Both the position numbers and the translations under genes were made by a program. A stretch of DNA of 64,000 nucleotides from Altericroceibacterium spongiae. GTDB taxonomy: Bacteria > Pseudomonadota > Alphaproteobacteria > Sphingomonadales > Sphingomonadaceae. The stretch is from the NCBI RefSeq assembly GCF_003610805.1, contig NZ_RAPF01000011.1, positions 1 to 64,000 on the forward strand. Reading direction: 5' to 3'. How positions within the stretch are numbered: position 1 is the stretch's first letter; each line of letters opens with the position of its first letter. Shown here piece after piece: positions 18,990 to 26,691 of the stretch. The notes below the pieces were generated by a model that saw only the letters and a program-made list of their open reading frames with translations, ran no database searches and was not told the origin of the DNA.

Positions 18990-19403
18990 ATGGCGCGGAC
19001 AATCGCCCGCTGGTTGCTTGCCATTGCTTATCTGCTGGCAGGCTATCTTCACGTGACCATGCCCGCCCCCTTTCTGAGCATCACACCCGACTGGGTGCCC
19101 TTTCCAGCTTATGTAATCTACTGGACCGGCATGGCCGAAGTGGCAGGTGCTGTGGGCCTGTTGCAGCCTTTCGGCCCGCGTCTGCGGCAAGCCGCCGGAA
19201 TCGGGCTGGCGCTTTATGCGCTGTGCGTGTGGCCTGCCAATATCAACCATTTCGCGATGGATATGGCCCGCACCGATAACGGGCTGGGCCTTGCCTATCA
19301 TGTCCCGCGCATGATCCTGCAGCCCGTGCTGATCTGGCTGGCGCTCTGGGTCGGGAATGTGATTGACTGGCCATTCGGCCGGAACAGGCGCCACGCCCGA
19401 TAA
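18990..19403 (+). CDS. DoxX-like membrane protein
   Basis: Encodes 137 residues with four predicted membrane helices (about 5-22, 41-60, 68-86, 103-125). The start AYLLAGYLHVTMPAPFL and IYWTGMAEVAGAVGLL, where a glutamate sits inside the second helix, are typical of the DoxX/DoxD-like superfamily. The role is unknown; some relatives take part in thiol and redox protection. Last gene of the DUF427-cupin-DoxX operon. Confidence 0.85.
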   Translation: MARTIARWLLAIAYLLAGYLHVTMPAPFLSITPDWVPFPAYVIYWTGMAEVAGAVGLLQPFGPRLRQAAGIGLALYALCVWPANINHFAMDMARTDNGLGLAYHVPRMILQPVLIWLALWVGNVIDWPFGRNRRHAR

Positions 19404-19499
19404 TATCACCCCCGCCGCAACACTGCGGTCACAGCGGAGGCAAAAAGGGCGCGGCGGCGGCCCTGCGAAGGACAGCCGCCGAACCGGAAAGAACCTGAG

Positions 19500-19751
19500 T
19501 CAGCTCAGATGTTTCGAAATCGCCGCGGTCATCTTGAACATGGAAATCGTTTCCTTGCCGATCACCCCGCCCAGCTTGTCATCGGGCGCGATCATCCGGC
19601 GGTCGCTGGCCACCTGCAAATCATGCGCCTTGATGTAATCCCAGACTTTGGAGGTCACTTCGGCACGGGTCATCGGCCCCTTGCCGATCAGCTCTTCAAG
19701 CTGCGGAGACAGCGTAACAGGTTTACTGAGCGCATTGTTCTTCGTGGCCAT
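19500..19751 (-). CDS. SWIB/MDM2-domain protein
   Basis: Encodes 83 residues that consist almost entirely of a SWIB/MDM2 fold: LSPQLEELIGKGPMTRAEVTSKVWDYIKAHDL, then the family-typical DDKLGGVIGKETISMFKMTAAISKHL. The domain is best known from eukaryotic chromatin remodellers and from chlamydiae, and occurs as a single short protein in many alphaproteobacteria, with unknown role. A possible ribosome site (AAAGGA) precedes the start. It lies 29 bases after the PEBP gene on the same strand. Confidence 0.9.
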   Translation of the reverse strand: MATKNNALSKPVTLSPQLEELIGKGPMTRAEVTSKVWDYIKAHDLQVASDRRMIAPDDKLGGVIGKETISMFKMTAAISKHLS

Positions 19752-19780
19752 AACAGGTCCTTTCTTTCATATCGAACGTC

Positions 19781-20380
19781 TCAGTCGAGATCGTCCTCTT
19801 CCCAGTTTTCATCTTCTTCTTCCGCGCGGGCATAGGTGCCGGTTGTCACAGCGACCCCCACCACGTGACCTTTCATCGCTTCGACCAGCTTTTTCCTGCT
19901 CGCACCGGGCATAAGAGTGAGCGGAAGGTCAAGCGCGAAAAGCTGGAATACGTAGTCATGCGCGGAGTCATCCTGCGGGGGCTGCGGCAGAGCCCATTCT
20001 GAATTACCCAGTGAGTTTTTGCCGACACGCGGCGGCACTTCCCCTTCCAGCAATTGCCCTTTCTGGGCAGCAAGGCCCCAGACGAGCCAGTGGCAGAACG
20101 GCTCTTCACCGGGCGCATCGGGATCTTCCGCGATCAGCACCAGCTCATGCGCGCCGGCAGGCGGCGCGGTCCATTCGAAGGGTGGCGCAACGGCATCTTC
20201 CTCATCGGCGGTAAAACACGGATCAAGCTCTTCTCCATCCCTGAAAGCAGCCGAACGCAAGCTAAAGCCGCCTTTGTTCAGCATGGCTTCTTCACCGATC
20301 TGCGCCACCGTCAGCTTTGCATGACCTGCACGGGGATTGTGCAATACCTTGCTGAGCCAGGCGGGGACGTCTTCCTTCAT
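19781..20380 (-). CDS. PEBP family (YbhB/YbcL, Raf-kinase-inhibitor-like) protein
   Basis: Encodes 199 residues. The PEBP signature is visible as VLIAEDPDAPGEEPFCHWLVWGL with the later HDYVFQLFALD and the C-terminal helix. Bacterial homologues bind small anionic ligands but their job is mostly unknown. There is no signal peptide. The last 15 residues are strongly acidic (AEEEDENWEEDD), an unusual tail. Probably co-transcribed with the SWIB gene downstream. Confidence 0.9.
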   Translation of the reverse strand: MKEDVPAWLSKVLHNPRAGHAKLTVAQIGEEAMLNKGGFSLRSAAFRDGEELDPCFTADEEDAVAPPFEWTAPPAGAHELVLIAEDPDAPGEEPFCHWLVWGLAAQKGQLLEGEVPPRVGKNSLGNSEWALPQPPQDDSAHDYVFQLFALDLPLTLMPGASRKKLVEAMKGHVVGVAVTTGTYARAEEEDENWEEDDLD

Positions 20381-20466
20381 AATATTCTTTCCTGTTTCTG
20401 CAGAATTACAAGATTAACGAGTGCAATGATGCGCCGTTCCGGCATTCTCGTCAGCCACGCGAGTCA

Positions 20467-22089
20467 ATGCGTGGACTTGAACTCAACTCCTCCTATATGT
20501 CGGGAATGGATTCAACCAAGGCAAAACTCGTTATCCGGCCAGCCTCTCCCAAAGATGCGGCCGCCATCGTCAGACTTTCCGCCAAGGTTTACGGCAGCGC
20601 CGATGCCTATACACCCGCACAGGTACGCGGGCAGATCAATAATTTCCCCGACGGGCAGCTTGTCGCGGAATATGAAGACAAGGTCGTCGGCTATTGCGCG
20701 ACCATGATCGTCTCCGAAGAAATCGCCATGGCCCCGCATACGCTGGCCGAAATCACCGGCCAGGGCTTCGCCATGCGCCATGACGAGGAAGGCGATGTGC
20801 TCTACGGTATAGAGGTCTGCGTCGATCCCGATTACCGGCGCCTGCGTATCGGCCAGCGTTTTTATCGCAAACGGCGCGAATTGTGCCAGTATTTCGAGCT
20901 GAAAGGGATCGTCTTTGGCGGCCGGATGCCCGGCTATGCCCGCCGCCGCCGTTCCTATCCCGATCCGCAATCCTATCTCGCCGCGGTAATCGACAAGAAG
21001 GTCCGCGATTCGGTCATCAATTTCCAGATGAATCAGGGCTTCCAGCCGCAGGGCGTGCTGCGTAATTACGATCCGACCGACAAAGCGAGCGGCGGCCATG
21101 CGGTGCTGATGCTGTGGCCCAATCCGCTCGCGCCCGAGGAAAGCAACCGCCGCGCACGCGGCACCGGCACGCGCCTGCCCTCTTCGGTACGCGTGGCGAC
21201 CGTGCAATTCATGATGCGGCGCATTTCCAAAATCGACGAATTCGAAGAACAGGTCGAATACTGGACCGATGTGGCATCCGATTACGGTGCCGATTTCGTG
21301 ACCTTCCCCGAACTCTTCACGCTCGAATTGCTGTCGATCCCGGAAAAGCCCCTGCCACCCTCCGAAGCCATTCAGGAAGTCGCCAATTATACCGAGCGCT
21401 TTCTCGCTTTCATGGAAAGGCTGGCAGTCAGCTATAATATCAACATTATCGGCGGCTCGCATCCGACCCGGATGGAGAACGGCGAAATCCGCAATATCTG
21501 CTATGTCTTCCTGCGGGACGGGGCGGTCTATAGTCAGGAAAAGCTCCACCCTACCCCGTCGGAGCGGCGCTGGTGGAACATTAAGGGCGGCCACGGGGCC
21601 GAAGCGATTCCCACCGATTGCGGCCCGATCGGGGTAATGATCTGCTACGATTCCGAATTTCCCGAACTCGCCCGCCATCTCGTCAATCAGGGGGCGATGC
21701 TGCTTTTCGTGCCCTTCTGCACCGATGAGCGGCGCGGCTATCTGCGGGTCCGCTATTGTTCGCAGGCGCGTGCGGTGGAAAATCAGTGCTATGTCGTCAC
21801 TTCCGGCGTGGTGGGCAATATTCCCAATGTGGAGAATATGGACATCCACTATGCCGAAAGCGCCGTGCTGACGCCCTCGGACTTTCCCTTTGCGCGAGAC
21901 GGGGTGGCGGCCGATACTGCCCCCAATACCGAAACCATCGCCATTGCCGATCTGTCGATCGCCGATCTGCTGACCAGCCGCCAGAGCGGCGCGGTGCAGA
22001 ATCTCAAGGATCGCCGCTTCGATCTGTATCGGGTGGACTGGAAATACGGTATGCCCGACCATTCCGAAGCACGCAGCGACACGATCTGA
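20467..22089 (+). CDS. GNAT acetyltransferase/carbon-nitrogen hydrolase fusion protein
   Basis: Encodes up to 540 residues. Residues about 20-220 are a GNAT domain (VCVDPDYRRLRIGQRFYRKR is motif A) and about 237-530 a nitrilase-superfamily amidohydrolase. The catalytic triad is visible: Glu in FVTFPELFTLE, Lys in SQEKLHPTPSE and Cys in GVMICYDSEFPE. The fusion suggests a linked acyl transfer and amide hydrolysis on one substrate, but none is known. ATG codons at 20497 and 20506 are alternative starts, none with a clear ribosome site. It ends three bases before the PfkB kinase gene. Confidence 0.9.
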   Translation: MRGLELNSSYMSGMDSTKAKLVIRPASPKDAAAIVRLSAKVYGSADAYTPAQVRGQINNFPDGQLVAEYEDKVVGYCATMIVSEEIAMAPHTLAEITGQGFAMRHDEEGDVLYGIEVCVDPDYRRLRIGQRFYRKRRELCQYFELKGIVFGGRMPGYARRRRSYPDPQSYLAAVIDKKVRDSVINFQMNQGFQPQGVLRNYDPTDKASGGHAVLMLWPNPLAPEESNRRARGTGTRLPSSVRVATVQFMMRRISKIDEFEEQVEYWTDVASDYGADFVTFPELFTLELLSIPEKPLPPSEAIQEVANYTERFLAFMERLAVSYNINIIGGSHPTRMENGEIRNICYVFLRDGAVYSQEKLHPTPSERRWWNIKGGHGAEAIPTDCGPIGVMICYDSEFPELARHLVNQGAMLLFVPFCTDERRGYLRVRYCSQARAVENQCYVVTSGVVGNIPNVENMDIHYAESAVLTPSDFPFARDGVAADTAPNTETIAIADLSIADLLTSRQSGAVQNLKDRRFDLYRVDWKYGMPDHSEARSDTI

Positions 22090-22092
22090 GCC

Positions 22093-23046
22093 ATGCAGCA
22101 CCCGGTCGTCACGCTTACGCTCAATCCCGCTCTGGACGGCGCCTGCGAAGCCGATGCGGTGATCCCCACCCATAAGATCCGCACGCGCAATCAGCGTTAC
22201 GATCCCGGCGGCGGAGGCATCAATGCGGCGCGCGTGCTGGCCGAGCTGGGGCAGGATGTCTGCGCAGCCTTCCTTTCGGGCGGGGCGTCGGGTGCGATGT
22301 TGCAGGATTTGCTGCGCGAAAGGCAACTGCCTTTTCACCCGCTGCCCATCGCCGGGGAAACCCGCCGCAGTCTGGCGGTTTATGAAACCGCTTCCGGGCA
22401 GGAATATCGTTTCGTTCCCGAAGGCCCGCTGGTTTCCGCGCCCGAATGGCAGGGTGTGCTGGCTATGGCCGAAGCGATGGACGATGGCTGGCTTATTGCC
22501 AGCGGCTCGCTGCCGCGCGGCGTGCCCGAGGATTTCTACGGTCGTCTGGCCGCGATTTGCGGGCGCAAAGGCACCGCTCTGGTGCTCGACACATCCGGCC
22601 CCGCCCTCGCCGCAGCTCTGGAAGCAGGCGGCCTCGCCCTTATCAAACCGAGCCAGAGCGAATTCGAGGATCTGACCGGCCAAACATTCTCCGACGAGGC
22701 TTCTCTCGGCGAAGCGGCCTGTGCACTGGCGGCACAGGGCAAGGCGCAGCATATCGCAGTGACGCGCGGGGCGAAGGGCGCCGTGCTGGCACATGGCGGC
22801 GGCTGGATCGCTTTGCCTTCTCCCGAAGTCGAAACCCGCAGCGCCACCGGTGCGGGCGACAGTTTCATCGCCGGTATGGTTCACGGGCTGATGAGCGAAA
22901 GCGATCTGACCGCCGCGTTCCGCTGGGGCCTTGCCGCCGGCGCCGCCACAGCCATGACGCCCGGCACCGAATTATGTCATCGCAAGGATGTCGAGCGGCT
23001 GGTGAAGCAACTGGCGCAAAGCGATATCCCGAAGCATCACTGCTGA
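22093..23046 (+). CDS. PfkB-family hexose kinase (1-phosphofructokinase/6-phosphofructokinase 2-like)
   Basis: Encodes 317 residues. The start TLTLNPALD, the GGGGINAARVLAELG signature and the C-terminal PfkB motif SATGAGDSFIAGM (GAGDSF about 253-258, with the catalytic Asp) identify the hexose kinase branch of the ribokinase family. It should phosphorylate a sugar phosphate; fructose 6-phosphate, fructose 1-phosphate and tagatose 6-phosphate are all possible. No PTS gene is near, so a PfkB role is slightly favoured. It follows the fusion gene directly. Confidence 0.88.
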   Translation: MQHPVVTLTLNPALDGACEADAVIPTHKIRTRNQRYDPGGGGINAARVLAELGQDVCAAFLSGGASGAMLQDLLRERQLPFHPLPIAGETRRSLAVYETASGQEYRFVPEGPLVSAPEWQGVLAMAEAMDDGWLIASGSLPRGVPEDFYGRLAAICGRKGTALVLDTSGPALAAALEAGGLALIKPSQSEFEDLTGQTFSDEASLGEAACALAAQGKAQHIAVTRGAKGAVLAHGGGWIALPSPEVETRSATGAGDSFIAGMVHGLMSESDLTAAFRWGLAAGAATAMTPGTELCHRKDVERLVKQLAQSDIPKHHC

Positions 23047-23172
23047 ACACTCAAGGCGCTCCTGCCCTGTCGCGCCGTATATGGCTGTTGCAAACCCCGG
23101 CACCCCGCCCGCTTGCAAAGACCGGAAAAGCCGCTAGGCACCGGCCATCATGACGGTAAGGGGAATTCAGCA

Positions 23173-23478
23173 ATGAGTGCCGATGAGGAATATGTGTTCG
23201 ACGAGGAAAGCGGCGACTGGATGCCCGCTTCCGAATATGCCGCAAAACAGGCTGCGGCCGATCAGGTGGAAGTGCGCGACGCTGTCGGCAATATCCTCCA
23301 GGATGGCGATCAGGTCACGCTCATCAAGGATCTGACCGTCAAAGGTGCCGGGCAGACGCTCAAACAGGGTACGCTCATCAAGTCGATCCGGCTAACCGGC
23401 GACCCGCAGGAAATCGACTGCAAATATCCCGGTATCAAGGGCCTCGTTCTGCGGGCCGAATTTGTGAAGAAGCGCTGA
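23173..23478 (+). CDS. PhnA/YjdM-family protein lacking the zinc-ribbon cysteines
   Basis: Encodes 101 residues. From about 33 on it matches the PhnA/YjdM core closely: VRDAVGNILQDGDQVTLIKDL, the VKG segment, TLIKSIRL and EIDCKYPGIKGLVLRAEFVKKR. The N-terminal zinc ribbon of the E. coli protein is reduced to EYVFDEESGDWMP with no CxxC pairs, as in other alphaproteobacterial members I recall. The old name alkylphosphonate utilisation is not evidence of function. AAGGGG before ATG 23173 supports the start. A terminator follows. Confidence 0.85.
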   Translation: MSADEEYVFDEESGDWMPASEYAAKQAAADQVEVRDAVGNILQDGDQVTLIKDLTVKGAGQTLKQGTLIKSIRLTGDPQEIDCKYPGIKGLVLRAEFVKKR

Positions 23479-23517
23479 TCGGGCTTCAGGGTCGGAAGCC
23501 TGGCCGCACCGATGCAC

Positions 23518-23547
23518 AAAAAAGGGCCTCGTTTCCGGGGCCCTTTT
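23518..23547. terminator. Bidirectional rho-independent terminator
   Basis: AAAAGGGCC (23520-23528) pairs with GGCCCTTTT (23539-23547), with A residues before and T residues after the stem. It lies between the convergent PhnA-like and fasciclin genes and can serve both strands. Confidence 0.85.
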
Positions 23548-23569
23548 CGTTTCGGACATCTGCCGGCAA

Positions 23570-24130
23570 TCAGTCGGCCAGCACCGTGTCGATCGTGTAA
23601 AGCACACCGTTGGAGGCTTCGGCGCCTTCATCGGTAAGCTTGGCCTTGTGGCCGTCTTCATCGGTCAGCGTGATCGTATCGCCATCCTTCGATGCGGTGA
23701 TGGTGTCACCTTCCACCGTTTCCAGTTCGGCCTTGCCGTCACCATCTTCGATCGCTTTCGCAAGCGCATCGGAACCGAAAGCGCCCTTCACGATGTGAGC
23801 ATTGATGAGTTCGCCCAGATCGTCCTGTTCATCGGGCGTCATCAGCTTGTCGAGCTTGCCCGCAGGAAGCTTTTCAAAAGCGGCGTTGGTCGGGGCGAAG
23901 ACGGTGTAGGGACCGTCGGCGATCAGGCTGCCGCCCAGCATGGCGGAGCGGACGGCTTCCAGGAAGGTGGAGAGATCGTCATTCTCACCGGCCACGGCCG
24001 CAATCGGACCCGGACCCGTGGGCTCAGGCGCGGCTTCTTCGGTCTGTGCGGCTTCCGGGGCCGGTTCCGATCCGCAGGCGGCCAGTGCGAGCGTGGCTCC
24101 GGCGAGAAGCGGAATGGCAAGACGTTTCAT
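23570..24130 (-). CDS. Fasciclin (FAS1)-domain lipoprotein
   Basis: Encodes 186 residues. The signal peptide ends in lipobox ALAAC (Cys19), so it is probably lipid-anchored. An Ala/Pro/Glu-rich linker leads to one FAS1 domain (about 50-186) with PYTVFAPTNAAFEKLPAG and LGELINAHIVKGAF and the end ASNGVLYTIDTVL. FAS1 domains mediate adhesion or protein contacts at cell surfaces. The start at 24130 is chosen because AGGAAG precedes it and the signal peptide begins there; the frame is open further upstream to 24211. Confidence 0.9.
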   Translation of the reverse strand: MKRLAIPLLAGATLALAACGSEPAPEAAQTEEAAPEPTGPGPIAAVAGENDDLSTFLEAVRSAMLGGSLIADGPYTVFAPTNAAFEKLPAGKLDKLMTPDEQDDLGELINAHIVKGAFGSDALAKAIEDGDGKAELETVEGDTITASKDGDTITLTDEDGHKAKLTDEGAEASNGVLYTIDTVLAD

Positions 24131-24267
24131 TTTTCGAGCTTCCTCTTGATTTCGGTCTTGAAGACGAACCGGACGGCTCGCCTGTTGAGCAGATGCGGAC
24201 TCAGCCCGCATTTACACGCTCTCCGATGTCGCACCGCAACGCAGCATGCAAGGTATCAATCGACGAA

Positions 24268-24285
24268 ACGGTATTTGTATACCGT
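24268..24285. promoter_or_regulatory. 18-bp inverted repeat between two lipoprotein genes
   Basis: ACGGTAT and ATACCGT flank TTGT. It lies 138 bases upstream of the fasciclin start and 33 bases after the stop of the next gene upstream, both on the minus strand. It may be an operator or a weak stem-loop; there is no poly-T in the minus direction. Confidence 0.4.
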
Positions 24286-24317
24286 GTTTTCGTATTCAAA
24301 TTCGGTTTTGTCCTATT

Positions 24318-24755
24318 TCAGGGCGTTTCCGGGCCTTCGAACGGCTCGCTATCGGTCCATGCACAGCCATATAAAGTCTCGGCCGCGAGTTTCAGCGTAA
24401 CCGTAAAAGGATAGGTCCGCCCGGACATGCCATCGCTGCACGTCCCCGGCGTCACCATCATATCCAGTTCCATCCCCTCGAGCCGCCCGCTAAGCGAAAG
24501 TCCGCCGCGCCCGCCGAAGCGCGACACGGTGATCGTTTCGCCATCCTGCCATTCAGGCGTGGAATAGGTCAGCGTGCTGCCTTTGGCTTCGCCGCCCCAG
24601 AAAGGCTCTGTGCCGGTGAAATGCAGCGTTTCATGCTCGGAAATACCGGCATAGGGCTGATTGTCGGACTGATCCCCCGGCACAGCGGCATTATTGCCCG
24701 AGGAACAGGCCATCAGCAGGGCGCAGGCGCAAAAGGGCGTGAAACGCAGTATCAT
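24318..24755 (-). CDS. COG3650-like lipoprotein
   Basis: Encodes 145 residues. The signal peptide carries a lipobox (LLMAC, Cys17). The mature part has LHFTGTEPFWGGEA, followed by TLTYSTPE and GTCSDGMSGRTYPFTVTL, the pattern of the COG3650 domain seen in many proteobacterial lipoproteins, often beside META or HslJ domains. The function is unknown. The frame is open upstream to 25073, but that overlaps the YaiI-type gene; the start at 24755 is set by the signal peptide. Confidence 0.8.
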   Translation of the reverse strand: MILRFTPFCACALLMACSSGNNAAVPGDQSDNQPYAGISEHETLHFTGTEPFWGGEAKGSTLTYSTPEWQDGETITVSRFGGRGGLSLSGRLEGMELDMMVTPGTCSDGMSGRTYPFTVTLKLAAETLYGCAWTDSEPFEGPETP

Positions 24756-24848
24756 GCCGCGAATATTTGCGGATATTTGTCCGCAAGAGCAAGCCTGTCT
24801 GTCACAAAGCTCGACACAAGGCACCGCCTGCTTCACAGGCATAGAGCT

Positions 24849-25334
24849 ATGGCAACACAGTCTCCGGCCCCCTCCCTGTGCATTCTGGTGGATGCCGATG
24901 CCTGCCCGGTGAAGGAAGAGGTCTATAAGGTCGCGCTGCGCCATAAAGTATCGGTGCGGATCGTCAGCAACAGCCCCTTCCGCATCCCGCAAAGCCCGCT
25001 GGTGCGCCGCGTGGTGGTGGATGACGGTTTCGATGCGGCGGATGACTGGATTGCGGGCGAGGCCGATCGCCATACAGTGGTCATCACCGCCGATATTCTG
25101 CTGGCCGAACGCTGCGTGAAAGCCGGGGCATCTGTGCTGGCCCCCAATGGCAAACCCTTTACCGCCAGTTCCATCGGCGGCGCCGTCGCCACGCGCGCCA
25201 TCATGGCCGATCTGCGCGCCGGGCTGGACAGTGTCGGCGGCCCGCCGCCCTTTTCCAAGGCAGACCGGTCGCGTTTTCTCTCCGCGCTGGACACGATGCT
25301 GGTGCGGCTGAAACGCGGGCTTCCGCCTGCCTGA
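24849..25334 (+). CDS. YaiI/YqxD family (UPF0178, DUF188) protein
   Basis: Encodes 161 residues, the normal length. The family start CILVDADACPVKEEVYKVA is present, with the conserved VVDDGFDAADDWI and ITADILLAERCVKAGA and the C-terminal GGPPPFSKADRSRFLSALD. The fold is PIN-like with conserved aspartates, suggesting a nuclease-type metal site, but activity is not established. It is divergent from the COG3650-like lipoprotein gene. Confidence 0.92.
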   Translation: MATQSPAPSLCILVDADACPVKEEVYKVALRHKVSVRIVSNSPFRIPQSPLVRRVVVDDGFDAADDWIAGEADRHTVVITADILLAERCVKAGASVLAPNGKPFTASSIGGAVATRAIMADLRAGLDSVGGPPPFSKADRSRFLSALDTMLVRLKRGLPPA

Positions 25335-25336
25335 TT

Positions 25337-25366
25337 GCCCGAGGCGAGCCTGACGAGCGCTTCGGG
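25337..25366. terminator. Stem-loop between convergent genes
   Basis: GCCCGA (25337-25342) pairs with TCGGGC (25361-25366), with further pairing inside. It lies just after the YaiI-type gene and before the stop of the convergent small gene. There is no T run, so termination is only suggested by position. Confidence 0.35.
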
Positions 25367-25375
25367 CGGCGAGGA

Positions 25376-25531
25376 TCAGCCCGTTTTCTTCGCCTTATGC
25401 GCGGCGATCAGTTCATCGAGTTCGGCAATCCGGTTGCGTTCGCTCGTGCCTTTGGGGAGCCCTTTCAGCCGGCATGTGGCCCAGAGCGCCTTACGCTCCG
25501 ATTCCAGATTTTTGAGATAGAGATCGGCCAT
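25376..25531 (-). CDS. Small conserved-looking basic protein, 51 residues
   Basis: Encodes 51 residues beginning MADLYLKNLESERKALWAT and ending HKAKKTG; it is helical, highly charged and without a membrane segment. A good ribosome site (GGAG, five T residues, then ATG) precedes the start and codon use resembles neighbouring genes. I do not recognise the family. It is on the same strand as the 100-residue gene that ends 46 bases upstream, so the two may form one unit. Confidence 0.65.
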   Translation of the reverse strand: MADLYLKNLESERKALWATCRLKGLPKGTSERNRIAELDELIAAHKAKKTG

Positions 25532-25577
25532 AAAAACTCCGTGACATGGCCCGGCCGCGATGCGCCGGGCAGGAACC

Positions 25578-25880
25578 CTAACGCATGAGGCGGCGCTGAT
25601 TGGCCCTGACCGGCCTGCGGTAATGGGTAATTGTGCGGCGCATCATTTTTTCGGGCGTTGTAGGCCCTGCCGTGGCCAGTTTCATCGCCAGCCCCATATT
25701 GGCGTCGATCTTCTCGCTCACCATTCGCTCTGCTTCATGCTCGGCCAGTTTGCCGCCCTGCATCATCCGCATGGAACGCAAAGCGATGACCGAGCAGGAT
25801 TCCGCCCATAGCTGCCAGCTCGTCACACCCAGCTCCATCCAGCTGGTCAGAGGGTCGCTCGAGGGGGTTGTGCGCGGCAT
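25578..25880 (-). CDS. Small helical protein of unknown function (phasin-like character)
   Basis: Encodes 100 residues from the ATG at 25880, which has AGGAAGG ten bases upstream. The core SWMELGVTSWQLWAESCSVI, then EAERMVSEKIDANM and MMRRTITHYRRPV, is amphipathic helix, like short phasin-like proteins of sphingomonads. The frame is open much further upstream, but that part overlaps the GFA gene and is not protein-like. No function is assigned. Confidence 0.7.
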   Translation of the reverse strand: MPRTTPSSDPLTSWMELGVTSWQLWAESCSVIALRSMRMMQGGKLAEHEAERMVSEKIDANMGLAMKLATAGPTTPEKMMRRTITHYRRPVRANQRRLMR

Positions 25881-26073
25881 GGATAGAATCGCCTTCCTGT
25901 AAAAGCGCCCCGGAAGGCGCAGCATAAAGATTACGGTCGGCGAGCCGAGCAGTTTCCGCAACTGCGAAGAAACACGTAAGCAGTTGCGGGAAGGGCCCCA
26001 TAGAGCTCTTGTGCGGAAGGTGCAATATGGCAGTGTGCAAACATCCCGCCCCGGCACAAAAGGACATATTGCC

Positions 26074-26538
26074 ATGAGTGACACGCCCGCAGACACCCCT
26101 CTCTCCTCCGCAACCGCGCCCGACGCACCGGTTTCCGGACGTTGCCTGTGCGGTGCGGTGGAGATTGTGCTGGAAAAGCCCGATCCGGCGATCAATGTGT
26201 GCCATTGCGCAATGTGTCTGCGCTGGGGCGGCGGCCCTTTCGCGGCGGTCCGCGCCGCAAATCACTCCATCGCGGGAGAGGACGCGGTGCATATTTATCG
26301 CTCTTCCGACTGGGCCGAACGCGCCTCCTGCCGCGAATGCGGATCGTCCCTGTGGTATCATTATCTCCCCGACGGCCACCTCTCTTTCGCCGCAGGCCTG
26401 TTCACCCCGCCCGCTTATATGGCGATATCCGAACAGATTTTCGTGGACGAAAAGCCGCACTGGTACGATTTCACCCAGCAAACCCCGATGAAAACAGGCG
26501 CAGAGATCATCGCCGAAACCAAAGCGGCTGAGGGGTAA
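26074..26538 (+). CDS. GFA-family (glutathione-dependent formaldehyde-activating enzyme-like) zinc protein
   Basis: Encodes 154 residues. Zinc-binding cysteines follow the family pattern: GRCLCGAVE (about 24-28), NVCHCAMCLRWGGGP (about 46-53) and SCRECGSSLWYHY (about 90-100). Most relatives are not proven formaldehyde-activating enzymes, so this is a family name only. AAAGGA before the ATG sets the start. An open frame upstream to 25984 is unlike the family. Confidence 0.9.
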   Translation: MSDTPADTPLSSATAPDAPVSGRCLCGAVEIVLEKPDPAINVCHCAMCLRWGGGPFAAVRAANHSIAGEDAVHIYRSSDWAERASCRECGSSLWYHYLPDGHLSFAAGLFTPPAYMAISEQIFVDEKPHWYDFTQQTPMKTGAEIIAETKAAEG

Positions 26539-26541
26539 GGG

Positions 26542-26691
26542 TTATGGAAGGAGGAGATGCTGACGAAACCATTCCGCCAGCTCTTCTTCCGAAAGTTCAC
26601 CGGCAGCGATGGTAAGGACGGTATCGAATGCTTCTTTGGGTGTAAAAAAGAGGTTTTGTGCATTCAATCTGAGAAAAAGACGCGCAAATAT
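26542..26691 (-). pseudogene. Remnant of a death-on-curing (Doc/Fic-type) toxin, C-terminal part
   Basis: Read on the minus strand, the frame ending at the TAA 26544-26542 gives LFLRLNAQNLFFTPKEAF, then DTVLTIAAGELSEEELAEWF. This is the typical C-terminal tail of Doc-type toxins (FLRLNG...P.EA......A.GELSEEELA.W). A TAG at 26694-26692 interrupts the frame, and the catalytic HPFxxGN segment cannot be found upstream in any frame, nor is a Phd-like antitoxin visible. It is therefore a decayed gene. Confidence 0.6.

Noticed and set aside
20512-22884. A 790-codon open frame on the minus strand
   Set aside because: It lies antisense to the GNAT-nitrilase fusion and the PfkB kinase, both with clear motifs, and its translation is low-complexity His/Gly/Arg-rich sequence typical of antisense GC-rich frames.
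23173-23478. PhnA as evidence for phosphonate use
   Set aside because: The family name is historical and no C-P lyase or phosphonatase gene is nearby.
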